The position numbers and the translations under genes are program-made. From contig CAVRJB010000013.1 in NCBI GenBank assembly GCA_963721385.1, forward strand, positions 186,001 through 250,000: a stretch of 64,000 nucleotides of DNA, written 5' to 3'. Under the pieces are notes generated by a model. The model was not told the origin of the DNA. It ran no database searches and saw nothing but the letters and a program-made list of their open reading frames with translations. This document shows positions 8,143 to 15,636 of this stretch, in pieces; position 1 is the first letter of the stretch; each line of letters begins with the position of its first letter. The DNA is from DAOMFB01 sp963721385 (GTDB lineage: Bacteria; Acidobacteriota; Thermoanaerobaculia; UBA5066).

Positions 8143-9327
8143 TCAGCCCCGCTTCAGGACGTCCTTCGCGATCGTGTTCAGCTGCATGAAGGAGGTCCCC
8201 TCGTAGATCTTCCCGATCTTCGAGTCGCGGAAGAGCTTCTCCATCGGGTAGTCCTTCACGTAGCCGTAGCCGCCCAGGATCTCGAGGCCGCGCGACGTGC
8301 AGTACTCCGCCACCTCGGAGGCCTTCAACTTCGCGATCGCGCCCTCGCGGGCGAACGGCCTGCCTGCCTCCTTGAGGCGCGCGGCGTTGTAGACGGCGAG
8401 CCGCGCGCACTCGATCTCCATGTCCATCCGCGCGAGGTCGTGCTGGATGGCCTGGAACTCGGCGATCGGCTTCCCGAACTGGGCGCGCTCCTTCGCGTAC
8501 TTCACCGCGTAGTCGAGGGCCGCGCGGGCGATGCCGACCATCTGCGCGCCGATCCCGATCCGCCCCTCGTTCAGCGTCTCGATGGCGATCTTGTACCCCT
8601 CGCCGACGTTTCCGACGACGTTCTCCTCCGGGACCTCGAGCTCCTCGAACGAGAGGGCCAGCGTGGACGACGCCCGGATCCCGAGCTTGTCCTCCTTCTT
8701 TCCCTTGCCGAAGCCCTTCCACGACGACTCGACGAGGAAGGCGGTGATCCCCTTGTAACCCTTCGAGCGGTCGGCGTTCGCGAAGACGAGGAAGATCTCC
8801 GACTCGAGTCCGTTCGTGATCCAGAGCTTTTCGCCGTTCAGGACCCAGCGGTCGCCCTTTTTCGTGGCCGTCGTCGCGAGGGCGAAGGCGTCGGAGCCGG
8901 AACCCGCCTCGGAGAGGGCGTACGAGGCCACCTTCGATTTGGCGAGCTGGGGAAAGTACTTCTTCTGCAGCGCCGGGCTCGCCCACCGGAGGAGGGCGTT
9001 GTTCACGAGCGTGTTCTGGACGTCGACGACCACGGCGCAGGCGGCGTCGACGCGGGCCAGCGCCTCGATGATGGCGATCGACGTCGTGAAGTTGAGCCCG
9101 AGTCCCCCGAGCTCCTCGGGGATCTCGATTCCCATCAGGTCCATTTCGAAGAACTTCCTGACGATCGCCGGGTCCATCAGGTTCGCGCGGTCCATCTCCA
9201 TCGAGCGGGGCGCGATCGACTCGAGGGCGAACTGGTAGACCCCCTCGGCGAGCTCCTGCTCGTGCTCCTGGAGGATCGAGACGGGGGCCACGGCCGTGGG
9301 GGCCGGCAAAATTTCTGTGACGGACAT
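8143..9327 (-). CDS. Acyl-CoA dehydrogenase
   Basis: A 394-residue flavoprotein of the usual family length. It should oxidise acyl-CoA to trans-2-enoyl-CoA with FAD, passing electrons to ETF. It contains YALSEAGSGSDAFAL (FAD/substrate loop), WVLNGEKLWITNG, KLGIRASSTLALSFEELEVP and the C-terminal IYEGTSFMQLNTIAK with the catalytic-base Glu of the short/medium-chain group. The start at 9327 is chosen for its GGAGG Shine-Dalgarno; upstream codons in the same frame are Arg/Pro-rich and implausible. The best guess is a short-chain or branched-chain enzyme, which would suit amino-acid catabolism alongside the nearby glutamate dehydrogenases. Confidence 0.95.
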   Translation of the reverse strand: MSVTEILPAPTAVAPVSILQEHEQELAEGVYQFALESIAPRSMEMDRANLMDPAIVRKFFEMDLMGIEIPEELGGLGLNFTTSIAIIEALARVDAACAVVVDVQNTLVNNALLRWASPALQKKYFPQLAKSKVASYALSEAGSGSDAFALATTATKKGDRWVLNGEKLWITNGLESEIFLVFANADRSKGYKGITAFLVESSWKGFGKGKKEDKLGIRASSTLALSFEELEVPEENVVGNVGEGYKIAIETLNEGRIGIGAQMVGIARAALDYAVKYAKERAQFGKPIAEFQAIQHDLARMDMEIECARLAVYNAARLKEAGRPFAREGAIAKLKASEVAEYCTSRGLEILGGYGYVKDYPMEKLFRDSKIGKIYEGTSFMQLNTIAKDVLKRG

Positions 9328-9367
9328 GTCAAAAAAGCCTCCGGGGGGAGGATAGCGGAAAAGAAGA

Positions 9368-9390
9368 GCGCCGGGCAGGAGGCCCGGCGC
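9368..9390 (-). terminator. Putative rho-independent terminator after the TonB receptor gene
   Basis: Perfect 9-bp stem GCGCCGGGC/GCCCGGCGC with a 5-base loop. Read on the minus strand it is followed by a U-rich run (TCTTCTTTTCC). It lies between the stop of the receptor gene and the start of the acyl-CoA dehydrogenase gene. Confidence 0.65.
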
Positions 9391-9478
9391 GGGGTTGGCG
9401 AGGGAAAGGGGGCTGGGGGGTGCGGGCCCGGTGTCGCCTTCGCGGTGACGGACGACGCACCCCCCTCGAGAATCGATA

Positions 9479-12469
9479 TCAGAAGTCGTAGCGGGCGGCC
9501 AGCTGCCAGGTTCGCGGGGTGTTGTTGACGCCCGTCGGGACGCCGAACGAGGCATTCGGGATGTTTCCCGTTCCCCAGGTCGACTGGCCGGCGCTGACGA
9601 AGGCGTCGACGACGTTGAAGAGGTTGAAGACCTCGGCGAAGAGCGAGAGCTTCCCCGGCCCGAGCTCGATGCCGACGCCGAAGCGCATGTCGAACTGCGA
9701 GAAGTCCGGCTGCCGGTAGCTGTTCCTGAGGAAGTGGAACCCGTTCACGGTCGGGCGGTCAGTCGCGCTGTCGCCGTCGCGGTTCACGTCCGCTCCCGCC
9801 TGCGGGTTGAACGGAAGCCCCGTCCGGTAGACGTAGACGGCCGAGGCGAAGCCGCTGATCATCTTCGTGAACTGGTGGTCGTACGAGACGTTGCCGACGA
9901 AGCGCCAGCGGATGTCGCGGTTGGACCAGTTCCAGTTCTCCTGGGGGTTCGACAGGTCCTCGAGCGTGAAGCCGGAGTAGTTCCGCTCGTTCGAGTCCGA
10001 GTCCTTGTCCTCGGACCAGGTCGCCGAGCCGAAGAAGCGGAGGCCGTTCACGAAGTTCTTGCGGAGCGACATCGTCACCGCCTCGAACTGGGCTCTCGTA
10101 TTCGACTGATACACCGTGACCCGGCCGTAGGCCGGGTTCGGCCGCGTCGGCGACCAGCAGGTGACCTCGGTGGAAGCGAGCGGGCAGTCCTTGGCCCGAT
10201 TCGTCGAGGGCGTCAGGTTCCAGTCGTTCACCCGCTCGAGGTCATAGGTCTTTGCGTACTGGCCGGCGAGACTGACGACGACACCGTAGACCTCACGCTC
10301 GGCGTCGAGGCTGACCCGGTCGGAGTGCGAGTTCCTGTAGTTGGGGTCCATGGAGAAGACGCCGGGCGTCGCGATCGTCGTCCCCGGCGGGAGATTCCCG
10401 ATCGGGGCGACGCCGACCGGGTCGAAGTTCGAGCCCCAGCCCGGCGAGAGCGGGCTCGTCGGCTGCGTGGGGTTGTCCGTCGTACCGCCGGCGTTGAGGA
10501 TGTACTGGGTCCCCTGGACGCCGTTCGACGTATAGAGCTGCGAGAGAAGGATGGCCGGCGTCCGGTTCCAGTACCGGCCCGCGGAGAGCCTCACGACGCT
10601 CTTGCCGTCCTTCTCGGGCGACCAGGAGACCGAGAGGCGCGGCGACCACATGTTCTTCGTGTCGGGGATCTGGCCGTTCAGCGCGTACGTGCCGTTCGCG
10701 TTCATCTGGTCCAGGTTCAGGATCGGCGCCGTCGGGTTGTACTGCGCCTCGTACCGTAGGCCGGCGCTGACGGTCAGCTGGGAGTTGACGTACCACTGAT
10801 CCTGCGCGAAGAAGGCCAGCTCCTTCTGCGGGAAGTTGTACTGCCCCGCCTCGTCGGCCGTCAGGCCGTTCAGGCCCATGAACTGCCGGTACTGGTTCCA
10901 GCGGCCGGCGAGGAGGTTCGCCTTCAGAATGGCCGAGGTCGAGCCCGAGAAGACGTAGACGCCCCGCCAGTTCCCCTTGAAGGTCTGGTCCATCCCGGTG
11001 TAGTTGTAGTCCAGGCCGCCCTTCAGGGCATGGGAGCCCATGAGGTATGTCGCCGTGTCGGCGATCTCGTACCGCTTCTGTTCCGCGAGGATCGGCAGGA
11101 ACGAGACACCGCCGAACTTGTTCGTAGGCCCGTACTGGACCTCGGTCAGTGTCGGCGAGTTGTCGTACCGGGGCATGTTCTCCGTCGCATACTGCCCGGT
11201 CAGGTCGTTGATGAAGCTCGACGAGAACTGGCCGCTCCACTGCGCAACGACCGAGTTCATCTTGTCGTTCTCGAGGCCGTTGTAGCTCGTCGCATAGGTC
11301 GTTCCGACTCGCGTCCCGTTCAGCCCGTCGTACTTCATGAAGTTGCCGCGGGCGGTGATTCGCTGCTGATCGGTCATCTGGAAGTCGAGGCGGCCGAAGA
11401 AGATCTGGCCGTTCTGCTCCCAGTTATAGGAGGTGCCCGAGGCGAGCGCCGGGTACCTCGCGGCGATGTCGGGGTCGGTGATGGCGCTCCCGACCGGTTG
11501 GTATGTCGACTGGATCTGCTGATCGTACGAGCCGAAGAAGAAGAGGCGATCCTTCAGGATCGGGCCGCCTATGGAAGCGCCGAACTGTTTCGTATCCTGG
11601 TCCGCCGGAATGAGCCGGGACGGGCTGACCAGACCGAGGGCGAGGGCCGACGGGTCGGCCTGGTAGTCGGAAACGAGCGAACCGGGCCGCTGGTAGTAGA
11701 AGGCCGAGCCGTGGAAGTCGTTCGTGCCGCTCTTCGTGACGACGTTCACGAAGCCGGCGCCCGAGCGCCCGAACTCGACCGAGGCGCCGCCCTGGATGAC
11801 CTGCATCTCCTTGACCGACTCCTGCGAGACCTGGAAGGGCGACCGGCCCTCGGCCGCCCCGGCGGAGCCGCCGAAGAAGGCGTTGTTGTTGTCGACGCCG
11901 TCGAGCGTGATGTTCGTGTCGATGCCGCGCTGCCCTCCGATGGCGAGGTTGCCGCGCTGCGTGTCGATCTGCGTGTTCGGGGCGAGGAGGGCGAAGTTCG
12001 TGAAGTTGCGCCCGTTCAGCGGGAGGCTCTTGATGGCCTCGGGCGAGATCGTCGTCTCGAGCGACGTCCGCGTCGTCTCGATGTCCGGCAGAGCCCCCGT
12101 CACGGTGACTTCCCTCGAGACACCCGCGAGTTGGAGGACGAAGTCTACGGTCGGCGCCGACCCGATCGTGATGGTGATCGCCCGGGTCACCTTCTGGAAC
12201 CCGGAGAGCGACGCCGTGACGTCCCAGGCGCCCGACGGCATGTTCAGAATCCGGTAGAGCCCCTTGGCGTCGCTCACCTGGACCAGCGTCAGGCCGGTGG
12301 CCCGGCTTTTCGCCTCGACCGTCGTGCCCGGAAGGGGCGCGCCGTCGGCCCCGGTGACGTTTCCGGCGATTCGGCCGGTCGTGACGTCGGTCTGGGCGAC
12401 CGCCGGAACGGCGATCATAAAGAGCGCTGCGGCGAGGGCGACGCAGCTCAGTCGTCGAACATGGTTCAT
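9479..12469 (-). CDS. TonB-dependent receptor with carboxypeptidase-regulatory-like N-terminus (Oar-like)
   Basis: A 996-residue outer-membrane protein. After a signal peptide ending AVPAVAQ comes a CarboxypepD_reg-like beta-sandwich (GRIAGNVTGADGAPLPGTTV, residues about 35-115). A plug domain follows (SLPLNGRNFTNFALLAPN; GGASVEFGRSGAGFVNVVTK), then a long barrel ending in an aromatic residue (WQLAARYDF). Family members import large substrates such as glycans, peptides or siderophores using TonB energy; the ligand is unknown. Two ATGs lie close together. The one at 12469 is chosen because GGAG stands eight bases before it, while the one at 12475 is only two bases away. Confidence 0.93.
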   Translation of the reverse strand: MNHVRRLSCVALAAALFMIAVPAVAQTDVTTGRIAGNVTGADGAPLPGTTVEAKSRATGLTLVQVSDAKGLYRILNMPSGAWDVTASLSGFQKVTRAITITIGSAPTVDFVLQLAGVSREVTVTGALPDIETTRTSLETTISPEAIKSLPLNGRNFTNFALLAPNTQIDTQRGNLAIGGQRGIDTNITLDGVDNNNAFFGGSAGAAEGRSPFQVSQESVKEMQVIQGGASVEFGRSGAGFVNVVTKSGTNDFHGSAFYYQRPGSLVSDYQADPSALALGLVSPSRLIPADQDTKQFGASIGGPILKDRLFFFGSYDQQIQSTYQPVGSAITDPDIAARYPALASGTSYNWEQNGQIFFGRLDFQMTDQQRITARGNFMKYDGLNGTRVGTTYATSYNGLENDKMNSVVAQWSGQFSSSFINDLTGQYATENMPRYDNSPTLTEVQYGPTNKFGGVSFLPILAEQKRYEIADTATYLMGSHALKGGLDYNYTGMDQTFKGNWRGVYVFSGSTSAILKANLLAGRWNQYRQFMGLNGLTADEAGQYNFPQKELAFFAQDQWYVNSQLTVSAGLRYEAQYNPTAPILNLDQMNANGTYALNGQIPDTKNMWSPRLSVSWSPEKDGKSVVRLSAGRYWNRTPAILLSQLYTSNGVQGTQYILNAGGTTDNPTQPTSPLSPGWGSNFDPVGVAPIGNLPPGTTIATPGVFSMDPNYRNSHSDRVSLDAEREVYGVVVSLAGQYAKTYDLERVNDWNLTPSTNRAKDCPLASTEVTCWSPTRPNPAYGRVTVYQSNTRAQFEAVTMSLRKNFVNGLRFFGSATWSEDKDSDSNERNYSGFTLEDLSNPQENWNWSNRDIRWRFVGNVSYDHQFTKMISGFASAVYVYRTGLPFNPQAGADVNRDGDSATDRPTVNGFHFLRNSYRQPDFSQFDMRFGVGIELGPGKLSLFAEVFNLFNVVDAFVSAGQSTWGTGNIPNASFGVPTGVNNTPRTWQLAARYDF

Positions 12470-12520
12470 CGGCATCTCTCCTCTTTGAAAATTGGGGGAA
12501 GCTGAACTGGAACAGGGACA

Positions 12521-12544
12521 CGCGAGCGCGAGTGTCGCCTCGCG
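12521..12544. other. Hairpin in the divergent leader of the TonB receptor
   Basis: CGCGAG/CTCGCG outer stem with an inner GCGA-GTG-TCGC stem and one bulged C. It lies about 50 bases upstream of the receptor start, within the 186-base divergent region shared with the first glutamate dehydrogenase gene. It could be a leader structure; no regulator can be assigned. Confidence 0.3.
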
Positions 12545-12655
12545 GTGTAAATCCGTAGAGAAGACCCATGGGACGCGCGGAGCCTATGTCAGGTTTCCGG
12601 TCGCGTAAAGCCCGGTCTTCTCCCGCGGATTAGACTCGCGGGACAAGGGGGGATC

Positions 12656-14071
12656 ATGACTGAGACGTCCAGCTTTCTGGAGACCGTCAACCGGAACTTC
12701 CAGGCCGCGGCCGATTTTCTCGACTACCCGCAGGGTCTCCTCGACCAGATCCGGGTCTGCAACAGTATCCTGAAGTTCCACTTCCCGGTCCGCCGCGAGG
12801 ACGGGAAGGGATACGAGGTCATCCAGGCCTGGCGGGCCGAGCACAGCCACCACAAGCTGCCGGTCAAGGGGGGGATCCGCTATTCGCCCGACGTCAACGA
12901 GGACGAGGTCCTCGCGCTCGCCGCCCTGATGACCTTCAAGTGCGCGATCGTCGACCTCCCGTTCGGCGGGGCGAAGGGGGGCATCCGGGTCGACCCGCGG
13001 AAAACCTCCGCCGAGCAGCTCGAGCGGATTACGCGCCGTTACACGGCGGAGCTGGTGAAAAAGAACTTCATCGGGCCGGGCGTGGACGTGCCCGCGCCTG
13101 ACTACGGCTCGGGTCCGCGGGAGATGGCGTGGATCGCCGATACGTACGGCCAGTTCCATGCCGGCGACATCGACGCGGCGGGATGCGTCACCGGAAAGCC
13201 GGTCTGGCTCGGGGGGATCCGCGGCCGCAAGGAGGCGACCGGGCGCGGCGTCTTCTTCGGCGTGCGCGAGTGCGTCGCCGATGCCGAGCTGATGAAAACC
13301 CTTGGCCTTCCGACGGGCCTCTCCGGGAAGCGCGTCGTCGTCCAGGGCCTCGGAAACGTCGGCTACCACGCCGCAAAGTTCCTGCAGGAAGCCGGCGCCC
13401 TTCTCGTCGGCCTCGCCGAGTGGGAGGGCTCGATCAGCAACCCGAAGGGCCTCGACATCGACGCCGTCGTGAAGTACAGGACAGAAACGAAGAAAATCAC
13501 GGGCTTCCCCGGCGCGACGAACCATCCGACGAGCGAGGACGCCCTCTTTCTCGACTGCGACATCCTCGTCCCCGCCGCGCTCGAAAACGTCATCACGACC
13601 GTCAACGCGGCGAGGGTGCGGGCGAAGATCGTCGCCGAAGGCGCGAACGGCCCGGTCACGGCCGACGCGGACGCCGTCCTCCGGCAGAAGGGCGTGCTCG
13701 TCATCCCGGACATGTACCTGAACGCGGGTGGCGTGACGGTCTCGTACTTCGAGTGGCTGAAGAACCTCTCGCACGTCCGCTTCGGCCGGATGGAGAAGCG
13801 GTACGAGGAGATGGCGTACGGGCGAATGGTCGCGTCGCTGGAAAACACGACCGGCAAGACGCTGAGCGACCAGGAGCGGGCGCTCCTCGTCCGGGGTGCC
13901 GACGAGGAGGACCTGGTCAACTCCGGGCTCGACGAGACGATGACGAACGCGTTCCGGGAGATCCGCGAGACGCAGGTCCGGTTCCCGAAGGCTGACCTCC
14001 GCTGCGCCGCCTTCATCAGCGCCATCGACAAGATCGCCCAGAGCTACATGTCGCTGGGCATCTTCCCGTAA
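12656..14071 (+). CDS. Glutamate (Glu/Leu/Phe/Val-family) dehydrogenase
   Basis: A 471-residue oxidoreductase that reversibly deaminates glutamate or a related amino acid to the 2-oxoacid. The substrate-binding region has KGGIRYSPDV (71-80) and CAIVDLPFGGAKGGI (96-110). Later come PAPDYGSGPREMAW and the Rossmann motif VVVQGLGNVG. VIPDMYLNAGGVTVSYFEW is typical of the NAD-type catabolic enzymes. The tail is longer than in the other two copies. The start has a strong purine-rich site (AAGGGGGGATC). It heads a rightward operon with gdhA and a PEP/pyruvate-binding protein gene. Cofactor choice is inferred from subfamily only. Confidence 0.93.
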   Translation: MTETSSFLETVNRNFQAAADFLDYPQGLLDQIRVCNSILKFHFPVRREDGKGYEVIQAWRAEHSHHKLPVKGGIRYSPDVNEDEVLALAALMTFKCAIVDLPFGGAKGGIRVDPRKTSAEQLERITRRYTAELVKKNFIGPGVDVPAPDYGSGPREMAWIADTYGQFHAGDIDAAGCVTGKPVWLGGIRGRKEATGRGVFFGVRECVADAELMKTLGLPTGLSGKRVVVQGLGNVGYHAAKFLQEAGALLVGLAEWEGSISNPKGLDIDAVVKYRTETKKITGFPGATNHPTSEDALFLDCDILVPAALENVITTVNAARVRAKIVAEGANGPVTADADAVLRQKGVLVIPDMYLNAGGVTVSYFEWLKNLSHVRFGRMEKRYEEMAYGRMVASLENTTGKTLSDQERALLVRGADEEDLVNSGLDETMTNAFREIRETQVRFPKADLRCAAFISAIDKIAQSYMSLGIFP

Positions 14072-14223
14072 GAGACGCGATCGGCGTCGCCCGCGGCCCG
14101 GGCAGAGGCAAATGCATCAGGCCGCGACCCCCATGAAAGAGCACGATTACGGGACAGGATTCTCGGACTGCCGGGCCCTGCCCCGCGCGCAGCGGCCTCG
14201 GCGGACGAAGAGGAGGAGACCGC

Positions 14224-15585
14224 ATGTCGGAGTACATCAGAAACCTGATCGCCGAGGTCAAGGCCAAGAACCCGGCAGAGCCCGAGTTCCACCAGGCCGT
14301 CCAGGAGGTCGCCGAGTCGCTCGACCTGGTGCTCGAGAAGCGGCCGGAGTACCGCTCGGCGAAGATCTTCGAGCGGATCATCGAGCCCGAGCGGGTCCTC
14401 ATGTTCCGCGTCCCCTGGCAGGACGACCAGGGGCACTATCGCGTCAATCGGGGTTTCCGGATCCAGATGAACAGCGCGATCGGCCCCTACAAGGGCGGCC
14501 TGCGCTTCCATCCGTCGGTCAACCTCGGCATCCTGAAGTTCCTCGCCTTCGAGCAGGTCTTCAAGAACTCCCTGACGACGCTGCCGATGGGCGGCGGAAA
14601 AGGCGGTTCGGACTTCGACCCGAAGGGGAAGAGCGACAACGAGGTGATGCGTTTCTGCCAGAGCTTCATGAGCGAGCTCTTCCGGCACATCGGCCCGGAC
14701 ACGGACGTCCCGGCCGGCGACATCGGCGTCGGCGGGCGGGAGATCGGCTTCCTCTTCGGCCAGTACCGGCGGCTCCGAAACGAGTTCAGCGGCGTCCTGA
14801 CGGGAAAGGGGCTGAACTGGGGCGGCTCGCTGATCCGGCCCGAAGCGACCGGCTACGGCGCCGTCTACTTCGCCTCGGAGATGCTCGGAACGCGCGGTCA
14901 GACGATGGAGGGGAAGACCTGTCTCGTCTCCGGAAGCGGCAACGTCTCGCAGTACACGGTGGAGAAGATCCTGCAGCTCGGCGGAAAGGTCGTGACGCTC
15001 TCCGACTCGAGCGGCTATCTCTACGACGAGGCGGGGATCACGAAGGAGAAGCTCGCCTGGGTGCTCGACCTGAAGAACGTCCGGCGCGGGCGGATCCAGG
15101 AGTACACGGAGAAGTTCAAGGGCTCGGTCTACACGCCGGTCGACGCGAAGCAGGACTTCAACCCGCTCTGGAGCCACAAGGCGCAGTGCGCCTTTCCGAG
15201 CGCGACGCAGAACGAGATCAACGGCAAGGACGCGCAGAACCTCCTCAGGAGCGGCGTCTACGTCGTCTCCGAGGGCGCCAACATGCCGACGACGCTCGAC
15301 GGCGTGAAGGTCTTCCTCGACGCGGGCATCCTCTACGGGCCGGGCAAGGCCGCCAACGCGGGCGGCGTCGCGACCTCCGGCCTCGAGATGTGTCAGAACA
15401 GCATGCGACTTTCATGGACCCGCGAAGAGGTCGACACCCGCCTCCACGGCATCATGAAGTCGATCCACAAGGCGTGCTGGGAGACTTCCCAGCGGTTCGG
15501 ATCCCCGGGGAACTACGTGAACGGAGCGAACATCGCCGGCTTCCTGAAAGTGGCGGATGCGATGATGGATCAGGGTCTGGTTTAG
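14224..15585 (+). CDS. gdhA: Glutamate dehydrogenase, GdhA (NADP-type hexameric) subfamily
   Basis: 453 residues, the normal length for the EC 1.4.1.4 group. Diagnostic motifs are NRGFRIQMNSAIGPYKGGLR, LPMGGGKGGSDFDPKGKSD, DVPAGDIGVGGREIGFLFGQ, SGSGNVSQYT and VSEGANMPTT. This subfamily usually runs in the assimilatory direction (2-oxoglutarate + ammonium + NADPH to glutamate). Start: ATG eight bases after GAGGAGGAG. It is separated by 152 bases from the preceding glutamate dehydrogenase gene, so it may have its own promoter. It is followed after 51 bases, which hold a strong hairpin, by a PEP/pyruvate-binding protein gene. It is clearly a different subfamily from the copies at 12656 and 23579. 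Confidence 0.95.
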   Translation: MSEYIRNLIAEVKAKNPAEPEFHQAVQEVAESLDLVLEKRPEYRSAKIFERIIEPERVLMFRVPWQDDQGHYRVNRGFRIQMNSAIGPYKGGLRFHPSVNLGILKFLAFEQVFKNSLTTLPMGGGKGGSDFDPKGKSDNEVMRFCQSFMSELFRHIGPDTDVPAGDIGVGGREIGFLFGQYRRLRNEFSGVLTGKGLNWGGSLIRPEATGYGAVYFASEMLGTRGQTMEGKTCLVSGSGNVSQYTVEKILQLGGKVVTLSDSSGYLYDEAGITKEKLAWVLDLKNVRRGRIQEYTEKFKGSVYTPVDAKQDFNPLWSHKAQCAFPSATQNEINGKDAQNLLRSGVYVVSEGANMPTTLDGVKVFLDAGILYGPGKAANAGGVATSGLEMCQNSMRLSWTREEVDTRLHGIMKSIHKACWETSQRFGSPGNYVNGANIAGFLKVADAMMDQGLV

Positions 15586-15593
15586 GCTTGGGT

Positions 15594-15630
15594 TCCGGGG
15601 AGCGGCGGAGAGAAGCCGCCGTTCCCCGGA
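15594..15630 (+). other. Strong hairpin just before the receiver-fused PEP/pyruvate-binding gene
   Basis: A 15-bp stem (one G-T pair), 15594-15608 with 15616-15630, arms TCCGGGGAGCGGCGG and CCGCCGTTCCCCGGA, loop AGAGAAG. It ends six bases before the ATG at 15637 and has no U-tract. It is therefore more likely a translation-control or mRNA-processing structure than a terminator. The only purine-rich ribosome-site candidate (GGAGAGAAG) lies in its loop. Confidence 0.55.
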
Positions 15631-15636
15631 TCGACC

